From positions 558,001 through 622,000 of the forward strand of contig JAJTUP010000019.1 in the NCBI GenBank assembly GCA_021399435.1: 64,000 nt of DNA. The letters are read 5' to 3'. The notes below the pieces were generated by a model. That model was given only the letters and a program-made list of their open reading frames with translations. It had not been told where the DNA came from and searched no databases. The stretch comes from Diaporthe sp. PMI_573. Lineage: Eukaryota; Ascomycota; Sordariomycetes; Diaporthales; Diaporthaceae. Positions 49,101 through 59,949 of this stretch are shown one piece after another. Position 1 is the stretch's first letter. Each line of letters starts with the position of its first letter. The translations under genes were made by a program, and so were the position numbers.

Positions 49101-49681
49101 TGTTGATTTAGGCACGGCTGTCTGTGTCACAGGGAGATAATATTGCTTATGAAAATTGCCTCGGGTGAAGGGCACAGTGAGCCTAAACATGGCGCTGTAG
49201 TTGATACAAATTCGATGACATTGGCAGGTCTGATGGGCGGAGCGCCTGAAAAGGTCTTGTACCTATGAATCAAAGCCTACTCCGCGCCACCCGTTTTCTG
49301 CTGATCAATGTTTTTGATAACTCATCAGAAGCTCCCAGTAGACGTGTAGAAACTTCTGGCGGGTGACAATAGTTTCCGGAAGACTCTGGCGACTCCAACG
49401 GCGGGAAGTCAGTGATAGGTCTCTCCCATGTGACAATTCACATCAGACCACCAACGAACGAGTTGATTTGTATGACACCCCAGGCACTTTTTGGGTTTTG
49501 CTCGCAAAATTCGCTCCCCCCCCACACACACATCATGTAGTACAATTCCTTTCAAGTTGTGTCTTATGACCCGTTAAGATTGGGAAAAGCTTGCGTGTTG
49601 ATCCTGTATTTACCAGGCTCCGGTCGACCGCGTCGGGCTCCGCGACGTGGACCTTGCGAGGCTGTTGAAACCAACTCGTGA
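46125..49681. other. Long intergenic region with repeat
   Basis: About 3.6 kb without a supported gene. It contains copy 4 of the dispersed repeat near 47.65 kb and a C-tract at 47.40 kb. The 3' end of the neighbouring unknown gene may extend to 49533 if an alternative last intron is used. Open frames such as 48012-48605 have no domain and overlap opposite-strand frames. Confidence 0.45.
47625..47800 (-). repeat. Dispersed GGAGGTT-array repeat, copy 4
   Basis: On the minus strand this reads CATACATTATTACAGTAACACGGCC, then GTCCTTTGTGGAGCCCCTGT, GGCTTGCTTACC and several GGAGGTT/AGGAAATTGTT units. This is the same order as copy 3 at 26745-26930. Both outer ends of the family are missing. Confidence 0.75.
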
Positions 49682-50676
49682 TCAGCAACTCTGCTGATAT
49701 TGTTGTGCAAGGGGAAAGAAAGGACTGATTTCGACGAGGCCGGACCTACCTGGACCGCTGTAGATGCTCTCGTCCCCGTCTCCTCCCTGAGCTTGGCCGT
49801 GGGGAATAGGTGAAGTTGCCTCGTTCCAAGTCCCGAAGTCGTGGTTCAACTCGTTTTGACCGAGTCTATTCTTCATCGATTTCGGCGGGGCAGACGACGC
49901 GGGTCTCTGGGCGGGGGCTCGCTTGGACGCCTTGGGAACCTTTCCGGAAGGTCGCACAGGTGAGTTTTGGAAAGTGATATCACTGAAATCGTCCCGTTCA
50001 CCTCCGTTCTCGCTCTGAGAGGAGTCCGGTTCATCATCATCATCATCACCTCCGAACTCCATACTCGGTTGCCTCTTGCGCTTGGCGCGGAGAGGGGCGA
50101 ATGTTGCTTTGGTTGTTGGCTTGTTTGTTGCCTTGGGGATAACTTGAACTGCCGGGATTGAGGTGTCTGATGATGAGTCGGAGTCCTCGGAGTCTTCAAG
50201 GGAATTGTAGCCAGAGACAGAGTTCTTTTGACCAGGCTCAGCCTTGTGCTGGTCAGCAAGCCGCAGCCGTATGTTGGCCACGTGTGATGATTACCAACGC
50301 CATTCTCTGAGGAGAGACTTACCGCCGCCATTATCAGACCAGGCGAGCTGGGAGTCTCGGGAAGGACAGATGCGAGTGGATCAGCTTCGAGATCGACGAC
50401 GCCATACTGCTCTTGCATCGCAGCAAGCTTCTGCGCATGCTTGACCTTGATAGGCTCCATTTTTGCCATATAAAGCCTCTTCTTCTCGGCCAACTCCTTC
50501 GACTCCTGCTCCATGAGGTCGAGACATGCCGACTTCTTCCTGGACTCGTAATTTTCCTTGACCTCGAGGCACTCGAGATCGTAGATAGCTTCAGCTGTGG
50601 CAGTTTCCGCACGGCATTCCTTCCGAACTAGTCGAAAAATCTCTGCCTTTTTCTGGTCGCATGGTGATGGAGCCAT
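49682..50676 (-). CDS. Unknown protein with coiled coil and acidic C-terminal part
   Basis: I do not recognise this gene. Exon 1 is 50676-50323 (118 codons). After a GTAAGT donor, exon 2 starts at 50248 or 50242, depending on whether the CAG or AAG after the GCTGAC branch is used. The protein is then 306 or 304 residues. The N-terminal 105 residues are Lys/Glu-rich and probably form a coiled coil (ESRKKSACLDLMEQESKELAEKKR). The second half is Ser/Asp-rich, with a DDDDDEPDSS run and KRKR/KRAP basic patches, suggesting a nuclear protein. An optional 59-bp GTAGGT...CAG intron at 49749-49691 would replace the last residues with a longer tail starting ELLITSWFQQPRK and ending at 49533. The C terminus is therefore unsure. 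Confidence 0.65.
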
Positions 50677-51168
50677 GCTGAAGTCAGCGCAGGGACAGCC
50701 CCAACTGGAATCTTGGGCGTGACTGAGTGTGTCAAAGAAATAAAAGCGGGGTGAACAGCAGAAACAACAGTAGAAGAGGTTGAAAACGGGTTGTCAGCGC
50801 CAGACCAGACGAAAGCATTCGTGGGTGGGCGACGTCTTGCTTGCCCCTTCTCAACTAAGCTGAGAAACGGCGAAAATCAAAAATCGCATGCACAGATGGG
50901 AGAGGGAGGGGCAGTCCTTGAAATTGACAAAAAAGGTCGTGGGGACTTGCGTCGTTGACCAAGTGGGCAGCTGCAAAAGTGAAGGTAGCAGCTTCCCTGG
51001 CATCAGCTCAAAAGCTCCACAACTGCTTTGAAAACACACCCCCCCCTTCCAGGACACCAGGGTGCTGATATCTGTACATTAAATCTGGTATCCCACGGGT
51101 CTCAATATAGCAACTCTAGAACCAGTCAATCATCGTTCTCATCCCAGCACACTGCATCGCTGAGGCAG
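50677..51168. other. Intergenic, no gene seen
   Basis: Upstream region of the unknown coiled-coil gene and 3' flank of the LITAF gene. Pyrimidine-rich on the minus strand near 50.85 kb. Confidence 0.5.
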
Positions 51169-51803
51169 CTATTGGTAAATCGTTGCAACCATCGCCGGAT
51201 CAGTTGGCTGGTATATGTGTATGTGCCCATCATGCGGTATTGTCGCCACTCTTGCCTTACAACGCGAACAGTAGATATGGGTGTCCTCGAACCAGTGACA
51301 CAAGTATGGCACACAGACGGCACACACACAAAAGAGGCAGCACAGAGCCGCTGCTATGGTCTGCATGGAGGTCCCCTCTGTTGACACATTGGTCTGGGCC
51401 CGCTGGAGGCAGAAGGGGCAGTCAATGAAAGTTGGTGTCGCTGTTAACCTGGACAGTGGTGTCACCATCTGCGGCTCGGGCTCCGATACGATTGGAGGCA
51501 TCTCCATGTGAGGATTCTTGGCCGGAGGTGACATGACCTTTTCCGGTACAGATGGCCTGGTAATCATGGCTCGTCAATATATCAGGGCCAAGGAGATGGC
51601 CGGGAGGATTAGGCGTACCCTTTCTCTTCTTCTACCTGAATCAAGTCTGCGGGCACAGTTTGGTCTTGTGTAGGCTTCATTCCATCTTGACTGGCATGAT
51701 CTTGTGCCTGATCAGGACGCTGCGGTTGTTGAGGCTGAGGCACGTTTCCATCCACATTAGCCTCTTGCTGGCCTTTTCCAGCTGTCATAATACCGACTTC
51801 CAT
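51169..51803 (-). CDS. LITAF-domain protein
   Basis: Two exons, 51803-51619 and 51556-51169, giving 190 residues. The 62-bp intron joins QVEEEKG to PSVPEKVMSPP. The N-terminal 95 residues are Gln/Pro-rich and disordered. The LITAF domain spans about 103-175: Cys108-x2-Cys111, a hydrophobic Cys-rich segment at about 128-148, then Cys158-x2-Cys161 with the following HDGH. In animals LITAF/SIMPLE is a membrane-inserted zinc protein of late endosomes; fungal members are presumed endosomal or plasma-membrane associated, with unknown role. The ATG at 51803 is the first in-frame ATG. Confidence 0.87.
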
Positions 51804-52625
51804 GTTTTGCTGACAATTTGGGCGCAACTTCAGTAGATATCAGTACATGGAAACTGAATCGCTCTTGTGATGTGGAATGCAACTGTGAGTTATAACGGAG
51901 TATGGAACAACTACATATGTAGCTCTAAAGAGCCAAGCCAGCCGTTGGTCATATGCATCCTTAAAAGGGGCTGAAGTATTACGCAGCCTGGGTCGATAGC
52001 ATGATGACTTCAGAGCTGAGCCTTGTGTAACATTTGGGTACTGGATTTGACAGGCCATCCGGCTGCCAGGCAACGAGATTCCTGGCGCTTCTTTCAAATA
52101 AAACGAGACCTAGAACGTCAAAAATGCAGTGTAACAACAAAGATTGAGGCAGGACATACAGTGTCCTTGAATGCATACATGAGCACACTATTCTCCTCCT
52201 GGAACGACCAGCAGATAGATCGGCTGACTTGATAATCTAGGCACCATCTACGTCGAAAGAGGTTGCCACCTAATCGAATGTGTTCCTGTGCCGTTTATCC
52301 TCAAGTGTGCAACCCTTACGCGAGGTCGTATCCTGCGTCTGACACAGTACTGTGTATTACACAGTACACAGTAGAAGGATTGCGATGCCGAGATCCTGCA
52401 GTGTGACTGTACTGTGTACTGGGGTGCTGGTATTGCAGGGGCAGCGGAGGCTGATTGATGGGCCGCAGTAGTTTCCGAATCTGCTCATATTACTTCCGAG
52501 GTTGCAGACTGAAGACACATTCTTGAAATTGGAGTCTTGGGCTGCGGATAAGACTATACCTAACTTACTCACGCCCTCCTATGAAACCTCCAAATTCAAC
52601 ACCCCACATGCAGAATCCCTGAAAA
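51804..52625. other. Divergent promoter region with inverted repeats
   Basis: This lies between the LITAF gene (-) and the HET-domain gene (+). It includes the ACAGTACTGTGT inverted-repeat cluster near 52.35-52.42 kb. No gene is supported. Confidence 0.5.
52344..52420. repeat. ACAGTAC/GTACTGTGT inverted-repeat cluster
   Basis: GTACTGTGT and ACACAGTAC face each other with a 3-base loop at 52347-52367, and further copies of TGTACTGTGTACT lie about 45 bp to the right. It sits about 210-280 bp upstream of the HET-domain start codon and could be a protein-binding site, a stem-loop or both. Confidence 0.6.
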
Positions 52626-54491
52626 ATGCGGCTGCTTCATACAACCACTCAAAAGCTAGTCGAGAAGACTCCTGAAGAGCTTCGGAAAGAGAATCTGCGA
52701 TACGCCATTCTCTCACACACTTGGGGTCCGCATGAAGTGATCTATGACGACATCTTGCACGGCACCGAATGGACCAAGAATCCAAGTTCACTGTCCAAGG
52801 TCCAAGGCGCATGTCGCCAGGCTCGCAGCAACGGATATGATTATATCTGGATCGACACATGTTGCATAGACAAAAGCAGCAGCTCCGAGCTGTCTGAAGC
52901 AATCAACTCTATGTTTTCTTGGTACGAGTCTGGTGACGTTTGTTATGCATTCATCGAAGACTTCAACTACGAGAGCCTCGGCTCGCCTGAGAAGAAGGCG
53001 TCTTTCGCCTCAAGTAGGTGGTTTACCCGCGGATGGACGTTGCAAGAGCTCCTCGCGCCAGCCCACCTGGTCTTCTTCACGAGAGATTGGATTAGCCTTG
53101 GCGAGAAGAGAGCCATCAGCCCCTTTCTCACAGAAATCACGGGAATCGACGCGGCCATCATGACAGGTAAGCGTCCGATCGAATCAGCCAGCCTCGCAAA
53201 GAGGATGTCGTGGATGGCGCGGCGAAGAACAACGCGGCCTGAGGACTCTGCGTATTGCCTCATGGGTATATTCGGCGTAAACATGCCGATGCTCTACGGT
53301 GAGGGCGGCCGGAAGGCGTTCCTGAGGCTTCAGGAAGAGATCATGAAAACGTCCGACGACCAGTCACTTTTTGCATGGGTAAATCGAGACGGAGACCCCG
53401 AGGAGCTACACGGACTCCTGGCGCCATCTCCTGCAGCGTTTGCCCATTCCAATGGTATACTGCCGTACCATGATTGGGGCGATCCTCGCGAGCCTTATAC
53501 CATGACCAACCGGGGCCTTCGTATACAGCTGCACCTGTCCGCGCGAGAGGATGGAATCTTTGTGGCAACTATCGACTGTCCCGTCCCGCCAAACTACGCT
53601 GACTCGAGCTTCTTGGCAATATATCTGAAGAAGATATCGAGTGGCAGAGAGGATAAGGAGGGGCAACACTACGCCCGCGTCAGGGCTGGCCAATTTGGCA
53701 GTGTGCAGGTCCGGGGAAAGTTAAGGACCATCTACGTGCGTCAGGACCAGCGGCCACCCATTGAAGAGGGGGTATTTCCACAGCACATCCTCCAGCTCCG
53801 CAGCGGCCCTCATCACGACGCCTACAAAGTCACCACAGTCCTGCTGCCCCCCGGATACGCCAAAGACATTCCAAAACATCTGACGTTGCGGCAGTCGCCC
53901 CGGAGCTGGGTTCCCGACAAATGGCCGGTGGCATTCCGCCTCCCAAAAGGTGAAGGCCAAGTAGCAGCTGTCATTATATTCGAGCGTGATGACGGCGAGA
54001 GGTTGGCAGTATTGATCGGCTCAGTCCGCGGGTTCCAGGTGGCTTTTGGCGCTATGAAAGTCGAAAGTGAGGTCAAATCCGGTGCAAAGACCTTGTCATT
54101 CGAGACGCTGGCGCGTGAGTTTCAACCGCTATCGAATGGGAGATTTGACAGCGACTTCCACAGCGTGCGAGCCTCTGCCACGCCCGTTGTGAAGGACTCT
54201 TGGAAATACTACTTGATTGATATAGGCGTGGAAGATGTCGGCCGAAGGCTCCCCGAGATGCTGGCACAGGCCACTCTCGGAGCTTATAGCCGTGCCACGG
54301 GGACCGGAAATCATCCTTCGTACCACTTTGGTGAAATACCAGATGCTGCGTTGCACCCCCAAGAATCAAACGATATGTACTCTGACGATGGAGATGATTC
54401 GAGTATCGAAGAGAACTTAAAATCGCAAGCAAGTACCGAGAAGACTGTGCTAGAAAAGAAACGGGACAGGTGGAAGAGGTTACTCAAATAG
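52626..54491 (+). CDS. HET-domain (heterokaryon incompatibility) protein
   Basis: Single exon, 621 residues. The HET domain begins near residue 25 (RYAILSHTWGPHEV) and continues with YDYIWIDTCCIDKSSSSELSEAINSMFSWY, FTRGWTLQELLAP and RPEDSAYCLMGIFGVNMPMLYGEG to about residue 235. This is the HET-D/HET-E-like N-terminal arrangement. The C-terminal 385 residues show no WD40, NACHT or ankyrin repeats. The end is acidic, then basic (KKRDRWKRLLK). In other fungi HET proteins trigger cell death on hyphal fusion between unlike strains; many lone HET genes have no known partner. No obvious incompatibility partner gene lies beside it. Confidence 0.93.
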   Translation: MRLLHTTTQKLVEKTPEELRKENLRYAILSHTWGPHEVIYDDILHGTEWTKNPSSLSKVQGACRQARSNGYDYIWIDTCCIDKSSSSELSEAINSMFSWYESGDVCYAFIEDFNYESLGSPEKKASFASSRWFTRGWTLQELLAPAHLVFFTRDWISLGEKRAISPFLTEITGIDAAIMTGKRPIESASLAKRMSWMARRRTTRPEDSAYCLMGIFGVNMPMLYGEGGRKAFLRLQEEIMKTSDDQSLFAWVNRDGDPEELHGLLAPSPAAFAHSNGILPYHDWGDPREPYTMTNRGLRIQLHLSAREDGIFVATIDCPVPPNYADSSFLAIYLKKISSGREDKEGQHYARVRAGQFGSVQVRGKLRTIYVRQDQRPPIEEGVFPQHILQLRSGPHHDAYKVTTVLLPPGYAKDIPKHLTLRQSPRSWVPDKWPVAFRLPKGEGQVAAVIIFERDDGERLAVLIGSVRGFQVAFGAMKVESEVKSGAKTLSFETLAREFQPLSNGRFDSDFHSVRASATPVVKDSWKYYLIDIGVEDVGRRLPEMLAQATLGAYSRATGTGNHPSYHFGEIPDAALHPQESNDMYSDDGDDSSIEENLKSQASTEKTVLEKKRDRWKRLLK

Positions 54492-55156
54492 ACAAGTCTC
54501 TGGATGCATATCGAGGCAGATACAATACAACAGGGTGCCGCTCCAGGCAAAATCTTGAACCATCACAAACCGCTTGACAGTGAAAGGAACCACAAACTCT
54601 AAGGCTTTTGCTAGGCCTCCAGAAGCCGTGGCCTAGTGTTGGGCTTAAATTTGTTTGACAGATTGTTTGCGCAAAGCCACAAGGAAGTCTACCCATAGCA
54701 AGTATCCTGTCGAATTTGCAGAAAATGGTTGAATTGAGCTACTTATGTCAGTCACTGTCTTCGCCACTCAACAGTCACTGCACTCCCACACAGGTGTCTG
54801 GCAGTGCATGGGAAAAATACGTATTGGGTTCACGTCCAAGGTGTATGTCTCAAAACAACATTTTAGTAACCGGCTTCGTTCATGCTCGGCTGGGGAGACG
54901 TGGAGTTCCTCCTGATGAAGCCGTCCGCGTGAGCAATACTCTTCTAACCATCGACTTCCATTCTTCACACCAACCCAGGTTCTAGTAGTTGCATCATCTC
55001 TCTGTGTAACTCTCGTTTGTCACTCTTTGGAGTGACATGTCCTTGTCTCATCCTCTGTGCTGTGTGTGCAAAGCACTTAAATTGCGAGAACTTCGTTCGA
55101 GCTCCCAGCGGGCCTGAGATCAAGAAGTCTTCTACCTTACAAAAACAGCGCCCAAG
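54492..55156. other. Intergenic, no supported gene
   Basis: 3' flank of the HET gene and short overlapping frames on both strands. Nothing recognised. Confidence 0.5.
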
Positions 55157-55477
55157 ATGTGCCAAATTATGCTTACTGTTTGTCAAGAGGGCGGCACGAT
55201 CCATTGGGTCCGAAAGAGGTGTTGCCAGCCCGTCAGGGAAAACTTTCCGAGTCTTCCCGATTCCTGGGAGATATTCAAGGTCCATGAGAAATTCATTTGG
55301 TCGCCTATGGAAGGATGCGAGGGATTGGTCTTTGAGAATCCGGTCATCTCTAAACCTTGTGGGAGTCGTGCGGGCTGGTCCTCTGACGAGGAAATGGATG
55401 ACGGCTCGTCGCTGCACTCTGCATCGGACAGCGAGCTCAGTGAGAGTCAATTTGGATATTCATTTAGTCGTTACTAA
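55157..55477 (+). CDS. Possible small Cys-containing protein, unknown
   Basis: A 106-codon open frame whose ATG has a good context (CCAAGATG). It starts MCQIMLTVC, with a Trp/Arg/Cys-Cys segment (HWVRKRCCQP), and ends in an acidic Ser-rich region (SSDEEMDDGSSLHSAS). No signal peptide. It resembles the small MC...C...CC proteins common in filamentous fungi, but I cannot assign a family. Opposite-strand and +2 frames of similar length overlap it, so this could be a chance frame. Confidence 0.35.
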   Translation: MCQIMLTVCQEGGTIHWVRKRCCQPVRENFPSLPDSWEIFKVHEKFIWSPMEGCEGLVFENPVISKPCGSRAGWSSDEEMDDGSSLHSASDSELSESQFGYSFSRY

Positions 55478-56024
55478 GTACTCAAGAGTAAAGTAGCCAA
55501 TAATCATGGGGCGAGGTCTCCAGTTTTACAGAAGACCTATAGAATTTCCTGTCAATCAATATATTCAGCAAGACAATGCGGGAGCTTGATCAAGCGGTTA
55601 CGTTGCACTGCTTCAGATTTTTGGGTGAATACAATGGTTTCATAATGCCTTGGTAAATTCAATTGGATTCTCTATAAGTGTTTGGACATTTACAATGGAT
55701 TTCACAAGTACTGGTGCTCGAGCGCCTGCAACATTCATAGTGCAGTATCCAAGCGAATAATCAATTCCTGTTATTGTATAATCTACCAAACCCAGACGTC
55801 ACCATGTCGGCAACCTTTGCAAGTTTGGTGACCAGAATTCTTAGGTCTCATGTGCTACTTGAAGGGGTATAAACTATGCAACATGGCCTCTCCCAGGTTC
55901 TTCCCGCCCAAACGTGACCCATAACTTGAACTGATCGAATTTCTTGGAGTGCACTCCACCAGAACAAACTCCAATGTATTCATCCGTGCAACCTTATATG
56001 CATACATCATGCCATTTTGAGCCT
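55478..56024. other. Intergenic, AT-richer, no gene seen
   Basis: 3' flank of the MFS gene and of the small candidate gene. No repeats or ORFs of note. Confidence 0.5.
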
Positions 56025-57606
56025 CTACACGGCATATCTGAACTCCTTGTTCTCACGGTCTGTGAGATCCAAAAATTCTTGATTCTTTTCTACGACATAG
56101 TTGTCTCCCAATTCCTCCCTTTCTTTATCTCTCCTCCTATTCTCTCTCACTGCCAGTAAACGTATCAGGTACAGATCGATCGTGATCAAGACGTAAAGGA
56201 TGCAGATAGATATTTTTGCAGGCATATATCGTGGGCCATCCTTGGCCTGAAAAGTCTGGGGCGAGATGATATTACCAATAGTATAGGCTATCGTTCCAAT
56301 GCAAGTGACAGTAATCTTCTTGGTCGATCCCGCCACATTTGTGCTTTGTAACGCAAGGATGGTCGTCCAGCCGATAGGGATGCCTCCACTTAGATAGAAT
56401 CCTATAAGCGCAGGAACTTTGTTGGTCGTTGCCATTAGGATGGCGCCAATGATCGATGGTATGTGGCCCGCGATGCAAATCCACAGACGTTGGCCGGTCC
56501 TGCTTGCAAGATATGTGAGGCCGATCAGCACAACGATCTCGTAGGCACCAAGGGGTGTCACGAGCAGCAGGCTCTCCTTGCTGGTATATCCCATGCCCGT
56601 GACGAGGATATTTCCGAAGCTTGTTGCTATCGAGTTGGGGATGTTGGCAGCAAAGACCCAGAAGGCGTATAACCAAGTGTTGGGGTCCCTCATCGCCTCC
56701 CAGAACTGGTTCCACTTGAAAATCCGGTTGCCGATACCCTGTTCGTTTCCACGCATGCGTTCTGCGTGCAGTACTTTCTCCTCGGCAGACAGGAATTTGG
56801 CCGAGAGTGGCGAATCCGGGAGCACGAACCAGAAAATAATGCCGACCACGGAGGTGATCAGACCCAGGAACAGGAAGATCACCTGCCAGCCTCGAAGGGC
56901 GGCGTGTACATCGCCTCCAACGTGGTTGGCGACCCCGTAGGAGAAGCACCCACCTAAGAGCTGCGCAAAACCGCACATGGAAAACCAGATGCCGACGCGG
57001 AAAGCCTGTTCCTCCTTGCGGTACCACTGTGATGTGAAGACAACCCAGGCCGGCACGACGGCAGCTTCTGCCATGCCGAGGATGGCGCGGCAGACCATGA
57101 GGGTCGCAAAAGATTTGCATGCTGCTAGGCAAGCCAAAACGGCACCCCAGATGATGACGTTGACGGCGACGTATTTGGCCAAGGGGAACAGCTGGATCAG
57201 GCGGATAGTGGGAAACTCGAACACGAGCTGTCCAAAGAAGAAGATACTTGCTATCCAGTTGAATTCATTGCCTTGGAGGTGGGCAGACTCTTTGATGCCG
57301 GTAACACTTGCATAAGAGATGGCAATCTTGTCGAGGTATTGAAGAACTAGGCAGCGCATTAGCGAGATAAATGGTGACCTTGGTCCTTTCTTTTCTCGCG
57401 GGTAACTCACAGTATACTATGCAGATTAAAGGCATGATGTGTAGATCAATACGCCGAGCAAGTTGTTTGAGTTTCTCAGGGTCGAGAATTTCTGTCTGCG
57501 AGCCGTGCTCTCGCAACATCTCGAGTGCCGCATCAGCATCACTTTGAGCATGCCTACCGGCCGACTGCCGTGCCTGCTGCGGATCCTTTTCTGTGGTTGA
57601 TGTCAT
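56025..57606 (-). CDS. MFS transporter, allantoate permease (Dal5) family
   Basis: Two exons, 57606-57411 and 57346-56025, giving 505 residues. The 64-bp intron (GTGAGT donor, GCTAAT branch, TAG acceptor) joins MPLICIVY to FLQYLDKIAISYASVTGIKES, the typical first helix of the anion:cation symporter family. About twelve hydrophobic segments follow, with CRAILGMAEAAVVPAWV and LPDSPLSAKFLSAEEK between helices 5 and 7. Family members import allantoate, ureidosuccinate, nicotinate, pantothenate, biotin or other carboxylates; the substrate here cannot be told from sequence. The cytosolic N-terminal 55 residues and the C-terminal tail are charged. The ATG at 57606 was chosen because the longer frame starts with a non-ATG codon. 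Confidence 0.9.
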
Positions 57607-58085
57607 TATGGACGGTATATACAACTAAAATTGTATCTCGTATCCGTGAGGTCAAGGTGCTAACCGTGAAAAAAATGACTGAAAAACCCGGGAGTTCTGT
57701 GTACCCTCCAGTGTATGTTTCGACAATTGTGGTCTGACAGGAACCCATGGTAAGAGAAGACTTTTGCTCGAAAATGACGTGCTGATAGAGCTAAGCACGT
57801 AATTCTGATTAGCGAATTACTTCTTGGCCTGATTGCCAAAATGAGGCACATACATTTGTGCTGATGGTGGATACCCGCAAAGGCTTGTCTTGAGTGTTTT
57901 TAAGCGCTATTGTGGGCATAGCGATAGCTACCTAGGTATTAGGTATAGCGCCTGTGGCTGCTGTACCATGACCGTAGCCAACAAAGAATAAGAATTCCCA
58001 TGCACTTACATTGTTGTGCCATCATAGTGGTAATTGGCCACACAATACCAGGCACCAGGACGACTAATTCAGCTTTCTTAAGTGG

Positions 58086-58180
58086 TTTCGTTTTTATCCG
58101 TATATATACTCTGGTTATCGAGTAGTCGGCGGCCTCTTCACACAGTAGTAAACGCTCAAAGACCCAGCATAAGATAACAT
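58086..58180 (+). repeat. Repeat A-end, left inverted copy
   Basis: Reads GTTTCGTTTTTATCCGTATA, then AGTCGGCGGCCTCTTCACAC, AGTAGTAAACGCTCAAAGACC, then GATAACA. It matches the A end of the 26.63-kb element. Facing it, inverted, is a close copy at 59965-60065. The body array of the family is not recognisable to its right. Confidence 0.75.
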
Positions 58181-59552
58181 CAGCTTTCTTAACTGATTAT
58201 CTTCTACATTCTTACAAAATATGTACACATCTTACCTAGCAGCTGCTACACTGTGGGTGAAGAGTCTAATTCTGCCTGGCTTTTGGCCCTGTTGAAGGTA
58301 AGACCGTGATGGTGACCAGGTTAAGCGATGCACGGTTTAAGTGGAACAAATACAGAGACTGTTGGTGAGAAAAGGTCTAAGCCATCACTTGCGTCTGAAT
58401 CCTTGGAATCTCGTTGACTGTGTCGTGATATCGTGCGCTGAAGCCCCGGGCTAAGATCACCTGTCGAACAATAGTAGATGTTTCTCATTTGAAGACACGT
58501 GTTCGATTTACTCATGAAACATTTCGAACGCTCAAGAATGGTCTCCTTCTGCTTCTAGCTGCAGTTTATATCAACTTACATAGATGTATATATTTATATA
58601 TATTGACATACGCCGTCATAAGCATGGCGAAATTGGTGTCCTTCCAGCTTTGTATTCTTTCTGATTGCAAGCTTTCTGATGTTGTAGCAATTAATGTGAT
58701 ACACACCATAACAAGTAATCCAAGGATCGTCTTCCTGTCCCTTAGCCCCCGTTCCTAAGTACCCTCCAGACACCGGAGCCAATGAACCCCAGCATGCGGC
58801 CCGGTCCTAATCACGAGAGTAGGTACACTATCATCCCCAGGGGTGCCGGCCTTTCTCGCAGTCTACGGACTTAGGTGTCTCCCCTGTAGTCTAAAGTTGG
58901 ATCAACTAAACTGAGGCATGAAGTGCGCCAACGACTAGCGCTCGCAAGGCTACATACAACTCGGGGTTCCGTCAGGCGAGAGACTGCTGCCAACTGGAGA
59001 ATCTGCTGTGCAATTACACTTGCTATGCCGGTACACTCCGTCTCAGAATAGTCAGAGGAGATATAGGACTGTTAGCGGGATCTTCGAAATTAATACTGTC
59101 CTTTGATGACTCAAACACTGCCAGTATTAATCGTTCAGGCTCAGCCTCGGCTCACAAAGAAAATTGTCGCTGTTCACATTCTTTTCGTAGATTGTCTGAG
59201 CTCCCATTTCTGAAGACGCAACACAATCTGGGCAGAACTGAGGTTCCGTCAGAGAGCAAATCACCACCTAAGTAACTGCCTAGGATGGTGCTTTCTTCCA
59301 GGGAAGGCGCTTTGGAATACTCTTTGAGGAAAGGTTTGGAGGAAATACCGCTGGTAACGGCGGTACTGGACATCAACTGGGGTTATTGACAAGCTCACAT
59401 TGTTTGCTTTTATGTTTACTCTAAGCTTTGAAGATCGAATCCTGTGGCCATTCTATTGAAGTTAGCAGATGTGTGCTTGTATGCTGGCTGTGGTGTTACT
59501 CTACAGGCTTACTTGGCGAGGGCTTTCTTGGGAGCTTGTGTGAGTGTGAGTG

Positions 59553-59724
59553 TGTGGATGTGGATGTGGATGTGGATGTGGATGTGGATGTGGATGTGGA
59601 TGTGGATGTGGATGTGGATGTGGATGTGGATGTGGATGTGGATGTGGATGTGGATGTGGATGTGGATGTGGATGTGGATGTGGATGTGGATGTGGATGTG
59701 GATGTGGATGTGGATGTGGATGTG
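59553..59724. repeat. (GATGTG)n hexanucleotide satellite
   Basis: About 29 perfect copies of a 6-bp unit (GGATGT / GATGTG). Every frame on both strands stays open, giving Asp-Val, Met-Trp, Cys-Gly, Ser-Thr or His-Ile dipeptide runs, so the frames across it are not evidence of a gene. It lies between the two inverted A-end repeats. Confidence 0.97.
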
Positions 59725-59949
59725 AAGGGATAGAGGTGTTGACTGGGATTGCAGCCGTGAATCGCGTCGAGAAGACACATTTCTTTTCGCCATATCACTG
59801 ATTGCCCGAGTATTAGTCTTGGGCGACTTGTGTCGACAGTCTACGGCGCCGCTGGAAGCTGGTCTCGCAAGCCTTGTCTGTGCGGCTGTCACGAGGCTGT
59901 CTATGTTTCCTGGGCCAAGTGCCACAGACAATCGTATTTTCAACCTACT

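Noticed and set aside
59428..59943. Long frames of Asp-Val, Met-Trp, Ser-Thr or His-Ile dipeptides on both strands
   Set aside because: They are translations of the GATGTG satellite, which has no stop in any frame.
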